Source: an uncultured Clostridia bacterium (lineage in GTDB: Bacteria > Bacillota > Clostridia > Lachnospirales > CAG-274). From it: 26,320 nt of DNA. Location: positions 1-26,320 of the forward strand of contig CANQBT010000011.1 in the NCBI GenBank assembly GCA_947589405.1, in the 5' to 3' direction. Below the pieces are notes generated by a model. That model worked only from the letters and a program-made list of their open reading frames with translations, was not told the DNA's origin and searched no databases. A program made the translations under genes and the position numbers. Positions 7,385 to 14,409 of this stretch are shown here, in pieces (within the stretch, counting starts at the first letter, position 1; each line of letters opens with the position of its first letter).

Positions 7385-8140
7385 TTAATTTTCGCTGTCT
7401 ATGACCTGCTTAGCCATAGCTATAAGCTCATCCTTTGGGATATGAGCGTCCATATCCATAAGGCAATAGCTTACATTTGAGTCTGTCCATACTACGGAAG
7501 CGTTATCCTTAAGCTCTACCTCCTGAGAACCGTAGCTTACCTCAAGCTCCTTCTTGTCCATAAGCTCTCTGTCCTCTGCCGTAAGCTCATATCCCGGCGG
7601 AACGAACTTATACTTTATACTGTCATAGTAAAGAGTCTTTCCCTTGTACTCTATAGGCTCTCCGTTTTTTTCTTCGGTATGGGTATCGGGCTTTGTTCCC
7701 AAAGTAAGTATACCGCCGTCTGTCTTATACCAGAAGCTTATATCTCTGTACTTGTCCACAACATTTCCGTCAGCGTCCTTTTCCTCTGTTTCTCCCGGAC
7801 TGGCAAAGTCAAAGTCATACTTGCCAAGCTTTTCAACATACTTTGGAGAGTAGTCTATTATCTTGCTCAGCTCTGCCTGTGTCGGAAAGTGCTTTATATC
7901 GTCAAGCCTTGAAGAATGAGCTGACATGGACACTACCTTTCCGCTGCCTATTGCCGTTACCGCTCCTATTACACATATTGCTGCACAAAGGGCAACTATC
8001 TTTTTAGCCGTAAAACCTTTTTTCATATAAATATTCTCCTTTTCAACCGAATTTTTAATGCTGTCAAGCATAGCATCATCAGGAGAAATATCCAAAGCCT
8101 TGTTTTCAAGAGCCTTTTTAATTTTTTCATCAATATCCAT
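7385..8140 (-). CDS. Putative membrane anti-sigma factor (DUF4367-like C-terminus)
   Basis: A 251-residue protein, probably the regulator of the ECF sigma factor encoded directly upstream. Residues 1-46 are cytoplasmic and charged. A single TM helix lies at about 47-65 (IVALCAAICVIGAVTAIG). The rest should be extracytoplasmic. The C-terminus (VVWTDSNVSYCLMDMDAHI, then KDELIAMAKQVID) has the pattern typical of DUF4367 domains found on Firmicutes anti-sigma-type proteins. There is no HxxxCxxC motif, so it is not a zinc-binding anti-sigma (ZAS) domain. Its ATG overlaps the sigma stop by one nucleotide (TAATG), with GGAGG upstream, a strong sign of coupled translation and matched protein amounts. 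The anti-sigma role is inferred from topology and position; the signal sensed is unknown. Confidence 0.75.
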   Translation of the reverse strand: MDIDEKIKKALENKALDISPDDAMLDSIKNSVEKENIYMKKGFTAKKIVALCAAICVIGAVTAIGSGKVVSMSAHSSRLDDIKHFPTQAELSKIIDYSPKYVEKLGKYDFDFASPGETEEKDADGNVVDKYRDISFWYKTDGGILTLGTKPDTHTEEKNGEPIEYKGKTLYYDSIKYKFVPPGYELTAEDRELMDKKELEVSYGSQEVELKDNASVVWTDSNVSYCLMDMDAHIPKDELIAMAKQVIDSEN

Positions 8141-8670
8141 TACAATACCTCCCTGCTGCCTATAAGCCTTTTAAGCTGTTTTCTTGCCGTATTGAGCCTT
8201 GATTTGACCGTACCCTCACGACACGACATTGCTTCTGCGATCTCCTTTATGCTCATTTCATCGTAATAAAAAAGTATCACAGTCGTTTTAAGCTTTGTGT
8301 TGAGCTTTTCTATACAGTCATACAGCTCGCTGTCGCTTTTGTCGGTAAAATACCGGTCATTTACAGCCTTTTCAGCCTTTTCAAATATGTTCTCCACAGG
8401 CAGTACTCTCTTTGACTTTTTTATTTCTCTGTATGCCAGCCTTGTCAATATTTTGTAAAACCATGATCTGAAAGCGGAGATGTCTTTAAGAGAGCCTATG
8501 TATTTCCAGCATTGTATAAAGGTCTCCTGCAAAACATCTTCTGCCATATATCTGTCGGAGGTTATAAGATAGGCAGTTCTGAGTCCGACGCTGCCGTATA
8601 ACTCAAACAGCCTGTCAAGAGCGGTAATATCTCCACGCTTTAAAGCCTCTATTATTTTTTCCTCACTCAT
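8140..8670 (-). CDS. ECF-type RNA polymerase sigma factor
   Basis: A 176-residue sigma-70 family factor of the extracytoplasmic function class: only regions 2 and 4 are present. Region 2 spans about residues 14-80 (AEDVLQETFIQCWKY, then WFYKILTRLAYREIKK). Region 4, with its helix-turn-helix, spans about 113-168 (MSIKEIAEAMSCREGTVKSRL). The frame stays open 38 codons further upstream, but the start at 8670 is preferred. GGAGG lies 5 nt before that ATG, the family normally begins near this point, and the upstream extension is lysine- and phenylalanine-rich leader sequence with no family match. The last codon overlaps the start of the partner membrane protein. The pair is expected to switch on a small envelope or stress regulon, often including its own promoter. 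Confidence 0.9.
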   Translation of the reverse strand: MSEEKIIEALKRGDITALDRLFELYGSVGLRTAYLITSDRYMAEDVLQETFIQCWKYIGSLKDISAFRSWFYKILTRLAYREIKKSKRVLPVENIFEKAEKAVNDRYFTDKSDSELYDCIEKLNTKLKTTVILFYYDEMSIKEIAEAMSCREGTVKSRLNTARKQLKRLIGSREVL

Positions 8671-8702
8671 ATTTGACCTCCTTGAAGCGCTTCTGTATAT
8701 AA

Positions 8703-8728
8703 GAGCGGCAGGAAATAAAAAAGGTTCA
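8703..8728 (-). promoter_or_regulatory. Possible ECF-type autoregulatory promoter
   Basis: On the minus strand TGAACC (8728-8723) lies 16 nt before GCTC (8706-8703), a layout resembling TGAAAC-N16-CGTC promoters of ECF sigma factors. A perfect 10-bp palindrome GAAGCGCTTC (8684-8693) sits in the leader. The match is weak. Confidence 0.2.
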
Positions 8729-8796
8729 TTTTTTTTGAAAAAAATTTTTATATAGGCAAACAGGTATTTATGTTTTACAAGCAAGACTGTTCATAC

Positions 8797-9669
8797 TTAT
8801 CTGGCGGTATTGAAAACGGTAGTTATATACACCTCTCTGAATTTGAATCTGTTTTTTATTGCCCTGAGTCCCTTAAGGGCTGTTTTATAGTCCTGATAGA
8901 AGCCGAAAACGGTGGGACCGCTTCCGCTCATCATACTTCCTATAGCGTCATTTTCAAGCATAGTGTTTTTCACTTCATTTATAACAGGATAGTTTTTAAC
9001 GGTAACGCTTTCCAGAACATTGCACATGTTGCGGCATATTCCCTCCAGATCCTTAGCCTTTATAAGCTCTATCATCTTTTCGTTATCGGGACGCTTCTCT
9101 ACATTCTTTATATCGAAGGCGCCAAATACCGCAGCTGTGGACACATTTACAGGAGGCTTTGCCACAAGCACGGTACAGTCGGGAAATGGCGGAAGAGGAG
9201 TAAGCACCTCTCCTATACCCTCTGCAAGGGCGGTACCTCTCATAATGCAATAGGGAACATCTGCTCCAAGCTCTTTGCCTATTGCCATAAGCTCCTTATC
9301 TCCTGCGTTTATGGCAAAAAGATTCCTTATGCCTATAAGAGCTGCCGCACAGTCTGTACTTCCTCCCGCCATGCCTGCGGCAACAGGTATATTTTTGGAC
9401 AGCTCTATGCATATGCCCTCTTCAATATTATATCTTTCCTTCATAGCGGCGGCGGCTCTGTACACAAGATTCCTTTCATCACAGGGCAGCCAGCTGAGGT
9501 TGGACTTCATCTCTATATTTCCCGTATCGGTTTTTTTGATATACAGGTTGTCGCACAGATTTATAGTCTGCATTATCATAGAAAGGTCATGATAGCCGTC
9601 CTCACGTTTTCCCAGTACGTCAAGTGTTATATTGATTTTTGCTCTGGCGTTGAGTTTAATTGAATCCAT
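8797..9669 (-). CDS. ispE: 4-diphosphocytidyl-2-C-methyl-D-erythritol kinase
   Basis: Phosphorylates CDP-methylerythritol using ATP in the non-mevalonate (MEP) route to isoprenoids. The 290-residue length is normal. GHMP-kinase features are visible: the N-terminal KINITLDVLG with catalytic Lys11, the ATP-binding glycine-rich loop PVAAGMAGGSTDCAAAL (95-111), catalytic Asp137 in GADVPY, and the C-terminal SGSGPTVFGF (248-257). AAGGAG precedes the ATG at 9669, and a consensus promoter lies 33 nt further up, overlapped by a perfect palindrome. The ECF sigma gene begins 126 nt downstream on the same strand. No clear terminator lies between, so read-through into the sigma gene is possible. No other MEP genes are in the window. 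Confidence 0.95.
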   Translation of the reverse strand: MDSIKLNARAKINITLDVLGKREDGYHDLSMIMQTINLCDNLYIKKTDTGNIEMKSNLSWLPCDERNLVYRAAAAMKERYNIEEGICIELSKNIPVAAGMAGGSTDCAAALIGIRNLFAINAGDKELMAIGKELGADVPYCIMRGTALAEGIGEVLTPLPPFPDCTVLVAKPPVNVSTAAVFGAFDIKNVEKRPDNEKMIELIKAKDLEGICRNMCNVLESVTVKNYPVINEVKNTMLENDAIGSMMSGSGPTVFGFYQDYKTALKGLRAIKNRFKFREVYITTVFNTAR

Positions 9670-9688
9670 AGACTTTCTCCTTAAAATA

Positions 9689-9707
9689 TATACTTAAATT
9701 AAGTATA
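9689..9707. promoter_or_regulatory. 19-bp perfect palindrome on the ispE -10 box
   Basis: TATACTTAA (9689-9697) and TTAAGTATA (9699-9707) are perfect inverted repeats around a single central base. The right arm includes the -10 hexamer of the ispE promoter and the rest covers the expected transcription start. This is the placement of a repressor operator; no regulator is identified. Confidence 0.5.
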
Positions 9708-9730
9708 GCTTTTTGTTATATTATAGTCAA
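9702..9730 (-). promoter_or_regulatory. Sigma-A-type promoter for ispE
   Basis: On the minus strand TTGACT (9730-9725) and TATACT (9707-9702) are 17 nt apart, placed 33 nt upstream of the ispE start. It diverges from the pyrE promoter 21 nt away. Confidence 0.8.
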
Positions 9731-9750
9731 ATGATTTTTAAATAAAAAAG

Positions 9751-9779
9751 TTGAAAATCATCGGCACATATGATATTAT
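9751..9779 (+). promoter_or_regulatory. Sigma-A-type promoter for pyrE
   Basis: TTGAAA (9751-9756) and TATTAT (9774-9779) are separated by 17 nt, 42 nt upstream of the pyrE ATG. The short leader shows no attenuator hairpin or PyrR-type structure that I can recognise. Confidence 0.7.
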
Positions 9780-9821
9780 AAAATCAAATAAGTATGCATT
9801 TTACTGACAAGGAGGTATCAT

Positions 9822-10478
9822 ATGAACTACAAAAAGGAATTTATAAAATTCATGTGTGACGCAGGCGTGCTCACCTTTGGCGAATTTACACTAAAAAGCG
9901 GCAGGAAGGCGCCTTATTTTATAAATACCGGTAACTACAAAACAGGGGAGCACATTGCAAAGCTGGGAGAATTCTATGCCAGATGTATAGAAGAAAACGG
10001 CGTTGACGCCAATGTATTTTTCGGTCCTGCATACAAGGGCATTCCTCTTGCCGTAGCCGCTGCAATAGCCCTTTACGGCAGCACAGGCAGATCCGTAAAC
10101 TACTGCTTTAACAGAAAGGAAGCAAAGGATCACGGAGAAGGCGGCGTTATAGTGGGACACAAGCTTCAATCAGGAGATAAGGTAGCGGTCATAGAGGACG
10201 TCATAACAGCAGGGACCGCTATAAGAGAGACCCTTCCTATACTTAAAAATGCTGCCGATGTTGAAGTGAGCTGTGTTATCATTTCCGTTGACAGAATGGA
10301 AAAAGGCAAGGGTGAGAAGTCAGCCGTGCAGGAGGTATATGATGAGTTTGGCATAAAGGTATATCCCATAGTGACCGTATGCGACATAATAGAATGCATA
10401 GAGGACGGAACAATAGAGGGAAAGGAATACCTTGAGGCTATGAAGGAATACAGAAAAAACTATGGCATTGAAATGTAA
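9822..10478 (+). CDS. pyrE: Orotate phosphoribosyltransferase
   Basis: Joins orotate to PRPP to give orotidine 5'-monophosphate, the fifth step of pyrimidine synthesis. The 218-residue protein shows the OPRT signatures: LKSGRKAPYF (24-33), the mobile catalytic loop RKEAKDHGEGG (98-108) and the PRPP-binding motif VAVIEDVITAGTA (121-133) with its two acidic residues. AAGGAGG lies 7 nt before the ATG. It stands alone here: no other pyr genes are adjacent, the gene on the left is divergent ispE, and the next gene has its own promoter. A strong terminator is not visible after its stop. Confidence 0.96.
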   Translation: MNYKKEFIKFMCDAGVLTFGEFTLKSGRKAPYFINTGNYKTGEHIAKLGEFYARCIEENGVDANVFFGPAYKGIPLAVAAAIALYGSTGRSVNYCFNRKEAKDHGEGGVIVGHKLQSGDKVAVIEDVITAGTAIRETLPILKNAADVEVSCVIISVDRMEKGKGEKSAVQEVYDEFGIKVYPIVTVCDIIECIEDGTIEGKEYLEAMKEYRKNYGIEM

Positions 10479-10504
10479 TTGTAATAATTGTCATATAATG
10501 GTAT

Positions 10505-10533
10505 TTGAATAATTGACAATTATCTGTTATACT
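10505..10533 (+). promoter_or_regulatory. Sigma-A-type promoter for the stalk protein
   Basis: TTGAAT (10505-10510) and TATACT (10528-10533) are 17 nt apart, about 57 nt upstream of the start codon. Confidence 0.65.
10509..10523. promoter_or_regulatory. 15-bp palindrome in the promoter spacer, with an upstream half copy
   Basis: ATAATTGACAATTAT (10509-10523) is a perfect 7-1-7 palindrome filling the space between the -35 and -10 boxes. A partial copy, ATAATTGTCA, lies at 10484-10493, which matches the complementary-strand form of the same site. Two spaced sites on one promoter suggest a repressor operator. Confidence 0.4.
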
Positions 10534-10590
10534 TAAAACTATAAGGGGCAGGGAAAAATAACCTGTAAAAAAAAGAAAGGTGTGAATTTT

Positions 10591-12633
10591 ATGAAGAGAG
10601 TTGTAAGCTTATTTATAACTATGACGGTACTGCTTTCAGCCATATGCTTTCCGTCATTTACAAATGCCGCTACAGAATATGTAACGGTGTATCTCAATGA
10701 GAAGGCTATCGATTTCCCTACGACTGACGCAAGACCGCAGATTTTCAGCAACAGAACATATGTGCCTGTTAGAAAGACATGCGAGGCTCTTGGACTTACA
10801 GTCGATTGGAATTCCAAGACAGAAACATTGACATTCAACAGAGCAGGCGTCGTTATATCACATACGATGCGCTCAACAATAGTATATGTAAACGGCGAAG
10901 CTGTTAATTTCGACACTCCGTCAATAAACAAGAACAACAGGACCCTTATGCCTATAAGAATGCTGGCAGAATCTATCGGAGCTATTGTTACATGGGATAA
11001 TCCTACCAGAAGCGTACATATTACCACAAATGAATCCGTTGTTGCCACTCCTACTACTCCGGCTGCTTCCGCAACAGATGTTGCGATCAATTCACTTACC
11101 GTTGACAAGCAGAGCGTAAGCAATGAGGACACGGTCACATTTACCGCAACGGCTAATTCCTCAACCGAAAAGGTGAAATTTGTAAATGCTTCAAACAGCA
11201 ATGAGCTGGCTGAGATCGACAAATACGTTGCCAACAGCGACGGCACAAGAACATTTATATATGAGCATAAGTGCGTAAACGACACAAACGGTCAGATAAT
11301 ACTTAATGTACAAGCTGTTCCCGGAAATGCTTCCGCATATTCAGATGCCGCTTCAGCTGCAAAGACTGTAGGCGTGATAATATCAAATGAAAAGAAGAGC
11401 AGCGATAAGGAAGATAACGGCGATTACAAATCAGAATATATGTTAAGCTGCAAGCTTCTCAATCCTAAGGTACAGACCGACAGCGAAGCCAGATTAAAGA
11501 TAAAGACTACAGATGACGTAAGGCGTGTAAAGGTAACGAATGACTTTAACAGCCGTTCCGTTACTTCCGATGAGTACGATGAGGACAGCGATGACAACAG
11601 GACCTTCAACTGTGAGGTCGAGATGACCGAAGAGGGCAAGCATAAGCTCTATGTATATCTCTATGTATCAAGAGACGGCGACTATGAGGACGTATACGAA
11701 ACTCTTACCGTAGATGTAGACGATGATTATGACGAGGACGATGTGGAATATGACGACCTTGAAATAATAGATATGTGGCTCAACAATGACTACGGCTATA
11801 AGGGCTATGATACTACAGTTTATGTAAAGACATCTAAAGATGTAGAGTATCTTGAGCTTCTCAGAGAGGGTCAGGAGCCCGGCGAGGGTCTTACCCGCTC
11901 TGCTACAGAGGAAAAATATACAAGCTATTATTACTGGGAATTCCCATTTGAGGTAAAGCAAACGGGAGATATGAAATATACCCTTCTTGCATACAATGAA
12001 GATGAGGATTATGTATCCGAGACCTTCAAGCTGGAGGGACGTCCCTTTGACAGATACGATCCTGCGGTACTGAGTATAGATCAGAGAAGCTCTACCGTAA
12101 TAGAGGGCGATGACATTACAATAAACGTTACATGTACAGGCGTAACTGACAGAATAAGGGTAACAAGAGGTACGTCAAATACCGTATATGAATCTGAAAA
12201 GCAGGGTTCAAGCTCAAGCTCAACAAAGACCTTCAGAGCTACCTTTACTGTAGACGATATAGATTCAGACTACTATGTAACAGCCTATGACACCTCAGAT
12301 AACTATGACAGAATGAAGTTCAAGATCACAGGCGATGTTTACGGCGAAATAAAGATAATAGACTATGATCTTGAGGACGACAATATCGAGGAAGGCGATC
12401 TTGTAAACATTACAGTTACAACATCTAACTCCTGTGAGAAAATATGGATAGAGGACAACCGAGGCGAAAGAGTTTCTCCTATTCACAGCAAGCCTAAGAG
12501 GGAAAAGAATGAAAACTACGAATGGGAGATAACATTCTCTCCTATTGAAGACGGCAGAAGATCCTACACTATTGTTGCAGAAGACGACAATAAAAATCAG
12601 GATACAGACGACTTTGTAGTAAGAATAAGCTAA
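10591..12633 (+). CDS. Secreted stalk-domain (CuAO N-terminal-like) protein with Ig-like repeats
   Basis: A 680-residue exported protein. The signal peptide spans residues 1-26 (cleavage after TNA). Residues about 28-148 form a copper amine oxidase N-terminal-like (stalk) domain with two half-units: YVTVYLNEKAIDFPTTDARP, NRTYVPVRKTCEALG, then NRTLMPIRMLAESIGAIVTW. After a short Thr/Pro/Ala linker (about 151-164) come five roughly 95-residue beta-rich units beginning near 165, 282, 390, 492 and 588. These share a pattern of V/I-x-x-G/N-D-x-V/I-T-I/F-x-V-x-T followed by an acidic stretch. There is no oxidase catalytic domain, LPXTG motif or S-layer homology domain, so attachment is unexplained. 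AAAGG lies 10 nt before the ATG; an in-frame GTG at 10582 overlaps that site and is less likely. A terminator follows. An adhesive or structural surface role is an inference. Confidence 0.82.
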   Translation: MKRVVSLFITMTVLLSAICFPSFTNAATEYVTVYLNEKAIDFPTTDARPQIFSNRTYVPVRKTCEALGLTVDWNSKTETLTFNRAGVVISHTMRSTIVYVNGEAVNFDTPSINKNNRTLMPIRMLAESIGAIVTWDNPTRSVHITTNESVVATPTTPAASATDVAINSLTVDKQSVSNEDTVTFTATANSSTEKVKFVNASNSNELAEIDKYVANSDGTRTFIYEHKCVNDTNGQIILNVQAVPGNASAYSDAASAAKTVGVIISNEKKSSDKEDNGDYKSEYMLSCKLLNPKVQTDSEARLKIKTTDDVRRVKVTNDFNSRSVTSDEYDEDSDDNRTFNCEVEMTEEGKHKLYVYLYVSRDGDYEDVYETLTVDVDDDYDEDDVEYDDLEIIDMWLNNDYGYKGYDTTVYVKTSKDVEYLELLREGQEPGEGLTRSATEEKYTSYYYWEFPFEVKQTGDMKYTLLAYNEDEDYVSETFKLEGRPFDRYDPAVLSIDQRSSTVIEGDDITINVTCTGVTDRIRVTRGTSNTVYESEKQGSSSSSTKTFRATFTVDDIDSDYYVTAYDTSDNYDRMKFKITGDVYGEIKIIDYDLEDDNIEEGDLVNITVTTSNSCEKIWIEDNRGERVSPIHSKPKREKNENYEWEITFSPIEDGRRSYTIVAEDDNKNQDTDDFVVRIS

Positions 12634-12642
12634 ATAAGACAT

Positions 12643-12675
12643 ACGGGCTCCTGCATTATGCGGGAGCCTGTTTTT
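12643..12675 (+). terminator. Rho-independent terminator after the stalk-protein gene
   Basis: A 13-bp stem with two G-T wobbles (12643-12655 with 12659-12671), a 3-nt loop and a T-run (12671-12675). It starts 10 nt after the stop codon. The ribosome binding site of the next gene follows almost at once, so it may also control read-through into that gene. Confidence 0.85.
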
Positions 12676-12689
12676 ACAGGAGGAAATTT

Positions 12690-13181
12690 ATGATCCATAT
12701 ACTTTGCGGCGATGGCAAGGGAAAGACTACCTCCGCCATAGGCATGGCTGTAAGGGCAGCGGGAAGAGGAATAAATGTAGCCTTTGTGCAGCTGCTTAAG
12801 GGCATAGATACAGGCGAGATACACATACTCTCTGAAATAGAAGGCATCGATATTATAAGAAATAATTCAGTCAACTCCTTTGACTATAAAAATATACCCA
12901 ATATTGACAAAATACACAATGAAATGCTTAAGGACATAGACACAGCACATTACGACATGGTAATACTGGACGAGGCTGCCGCAGCCTATAACTGCGGATA
13001 TGTGGACAAAGCTCTTATGAATAATTTTATATCGGAATTTCCCAAAAATAAAGAGCTTGTGCTCACAGGCAGAGATCCTGATGAAAATTGGATAAAAGCA
13101 GCCGACTACGTAAGTGAAATAAAAAAGATAAAGCACCCTTATGACAAGGGCATAAAAGCAAGGGAGGGTATAGAACTGTGA
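12690..13181 (+). CDS. cobO: CobO/BtuR-type ATP:corrinoid adenosyltransferase
   Basis: Transfers the adenosyl group of ATP to a cob(I)alamin-type corrinoid, the step that makes coenzyme B12. The 163-residue protein has the family's P-loop GDGKGKTTSAIG (7-18), the Walker B-like DMVILDEAAAAYNCG, LTGRDP, and the C-terminal signature KHPYDKGIKAREGIEL. It is a little shorter than many relatives (about 175-195 residues), mostly lacking the N-terminal lead-in, which also happens in other Firmicutes members. AGGAGG lies 8 nt before the ATG. It overlaps the next gene by four nucleotides. No other cobalamin synthesis or B12-dependent enzyme gene is in the window, and no cobalamin riboswitch was seen, so it probably serves salvage. 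Some relatives of this P-loop family have other roles, so the substrate is inferred. Confidence 0.88.
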   Translation: MIHILCGDGKGKTTSAIGMAVRAAGRGINVAFVQLLKGIDTGEIHILSEIEGIDIIRNNSVNSFDYKNIPNIDKIHNEMLKDIDTAHYDMVILDEAAAAYNCGYVDKALMNNFISEFPKNKELVLTGRDPDENWIKAADYVSEIKKIKHPYDKGIKAREGIEL

Positions 13182-13834
13182 TAAAAGCTGTAGTTTTTGA
13201 TATGGACGGTACTCTTGTGAACTCACTGGAGGATATAGCATTCAGCGTAAACTGCGCCCTTGCGGAATACGGCTACAAGAGCAGAAGCCTTGAAGAGATA
13301 AGGTCCTTTGTGGGAAACGGAGCCGATATGCTTATAAAAAGGGCATTGCCCTCCGATGGGCAAAAGGACTTTGACAAGGTATTCAATACATACAGAGGTC
13401 ATTATAAGAAGAACCTTTGCGTCAGAACAAAGCCCTATGACGGTATTATCCCGCTTCTTGATACATTGAAGAGCATGGGAATAAAAACCGCCGTTGTCAC
13501 AAACAAAAATGACGACGATGCAAAATACATTGCAGATAAGCTGCTTAAAAATAAAATAGATGCCGTTGTCGGCGCAGATCTTAATAAAAGAAAAAAGAAG
13601 CCTGATCCCGAGCCTGTACTTCTTGCCCTTAATATGCTTGGCGTCAGCAGAAATGAAGCCTATTACGCAGGGGATTCCGAAACCGATATAGAAACAGCAC
13701 GTAATTCAGATATGAAATGCATAGGCTGTAGCTGGGGCTTCAGAGAAAGAAGCATACTTGAAGAATGTGACTTTATAGCTGACAAAGCCCAAGATATTAT
13801 AAAAATAATATCAGAGGAAGCTGTTGCGTTATAA
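13178..13834 (+). CDS. HAD-superfamily phosphatase, phosphoglycolate phosphatase-like
   Basis: A 218-residue cytoplasmic HAD hydrolase. Motif I is FDMDGTL (7-13) with nucleophile Asp8 and acid/base Asp10. The alpha-helical cap covers about residues 17-85. Motif II is VVTNKND, motif III is the Lys in KKKPDPEPV, and motif IV is GDSETDIETA with two acidic residues. Such proteins are usually annotated as Gph; the true substrate (2-phosphoglycolate, pyrophosphate, sugar phosphates or others) cannot be told from sequence. It begins with GTG in a GTGA overlap with the stop of the cobO-like gene, so its translation is coupled. No terminator immediately follows the stop; the repeat-rich gap to 14316 does. 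Confidence 0.9.
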   Translation: MIKAVVFDMDGTLVNSLEDIAFSVNCALAEYGYKSRSLEEIRSFVGNGADMLIKRALPSDGQKDFDKVFNTYRGHYKKNLCVRTKPYDGIIPLLDTLKSMGIKTAVVTNKNDDDAKYIADKLLKNKIDAVVGADLNKRKKKPDPEPVLLALNMLGVSRNEAYYAGDSETDIETARNSDMKCIGCSWGFRERSILEECDFIADKAQDIIKIISEEAVAL

Positions 13835-13881
13835 TCCGGGCTAAAAGGGAGCTTAATGGGATGACTCCCCTCTAGCCTCCC

Positions 13882-14133
13882 CATTGCACCGAAAGATTTA
13901 TCGGACGCTCTGTAAGAGCGGCTTTCGGCTTGCCGAAAGTGCTGACATGCGTAGCATGGTGGAAGGGTCATTAGCAATACTAATGTAGGGTCGACCCTTC
14001 AGTCAGCGCAGTTCAAAGTCTTATTATTTCAAAACCTTTGACTGCGCTGACAGCTTCCCTTCTCTGAAGGGACGCCTTAGGTTTATGTTCCTCAAAGGCT
14101 TTATTCGGAAAGACAATATTCATAACTAACTAA
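13882..14133. repeat. Hairpin-rich dispersed repeat, copy 2 (rearranged)
   Basis: The left part (13882-13965) is the inverse of copy 1: the 26-nt block at 13882-13907 is the exact reverse complement of 144-169, and GTGCTGACAT (13939-13948) mirrors GATGTCAGCAC of copy 1. The right part is in direct orientation: AGGGACGCCTTAGGTT (14068-14083) and ATTCATAACTAACTAA (14118-14133). Hairpins: GCTCT/AGAGC (13907-13919), CTTTCGGC/GCCGAAAG (13922-13939), a 16-17 nt pair with one bulge (14002-14018 with 14036-14051), and TCCCTTC/GAAGGGA (14056-14072). Copy 1 has the first block and the last two in one orientation, so one half here is flipped or two copies are fused. Confidence 0.75.
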
Positions 14134-14139
14134 AAAACT

Positions 14140-14310
14140 ATAGGGAACGTCTAACTAGGCTCCCCCTTCGTAAGGTTCAGCACTTTTGCTTCGCAAAAGC
14201 AAGCCTTCGGCTTGGTGGATAACTTCTTCCGCTGCAATGGAGCTGTCAGCCCAACCATTTCTTTGAATTGAAAATACTTTTGCATTGGGCTGTCGAAAGG
14301 GTCGATACTG
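14140..14310 (+). repeat. Hairpin-rich dispersed repeat, copy 3 (diverged)
   Basis: Same order as copy 1 but diverged: TCAGCACTTT, then hairpin CTTTTGC/GCAAAAG (14183-14199), hairpin AAGCC/GGCTT (14201-14213), and a GGATAACTTCTTCCGCTGCAATGG block matching the start of the 26-nt block region of copy 1 with several changes. It ends with CAGCCCAA/TTGGGCTG (14247-14254 with 14285-14292). No gene is seen in 13835-14409. Confidence 0.6.
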
Positions 14311-14315
14311 TCATG

Positions 14316-14359
14316 CAAAAAAGGTGCGGATACCGCTTACGCATATCTGCACCTTTTTG
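14316..14359. terminator. Bidirectional terminator between convergent genes
   Basis: AAAAAGGTGCGGATA (14318-14332) pairs with TATCTGCACCTTTTT (14344-14358) through 15 positions including one G-T wobble. The A-run and T-run at its edges make it work in both directions. It can end the cobO-HAD transcript and the minus-strand gene that stops at 14410. Confidence 0.8.
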
Positions 14360-14409
14360 ACCTTAACGTAGCCTATAACCTGTCCCAACAGGGGGCTTTG
14401 GTATTCGAG

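Noticed and set aside
8671..8784. N-terminal extension of the ECF sigma factor
   Set aside because: GGAGG sits just before the ATG at 8670, and the upstream codons are low-complexity leader sequence that would overlap likely promoter elements.
8770..9663. 297-codon plus-strand open frame
   Set aside because: Almost exactly antisense to ispE, which has all GHMP kinase motifs; the translated sequence has no recognisable domain.
10539..11285. 248-codon minus-strand open frame
   Set aside because: Antisense to the stalk-domain gene, without a ribosome binding site; produced by biased codon use.
12634..12689. Cobalamin riboswitch before the cobO-like gene
   Set aside because: The gap is only 56 nt and is filled by a simple terminator; the B12-box is absent and the space is too small.
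13835..14315. Structured ncRNA or tRNA-like gene in the hairpin-rich gap
   Set aside because: The hairpins belong to a repeat family shared with the left end of the window; no tRNA cloverleaf or known RNA family was recognised.
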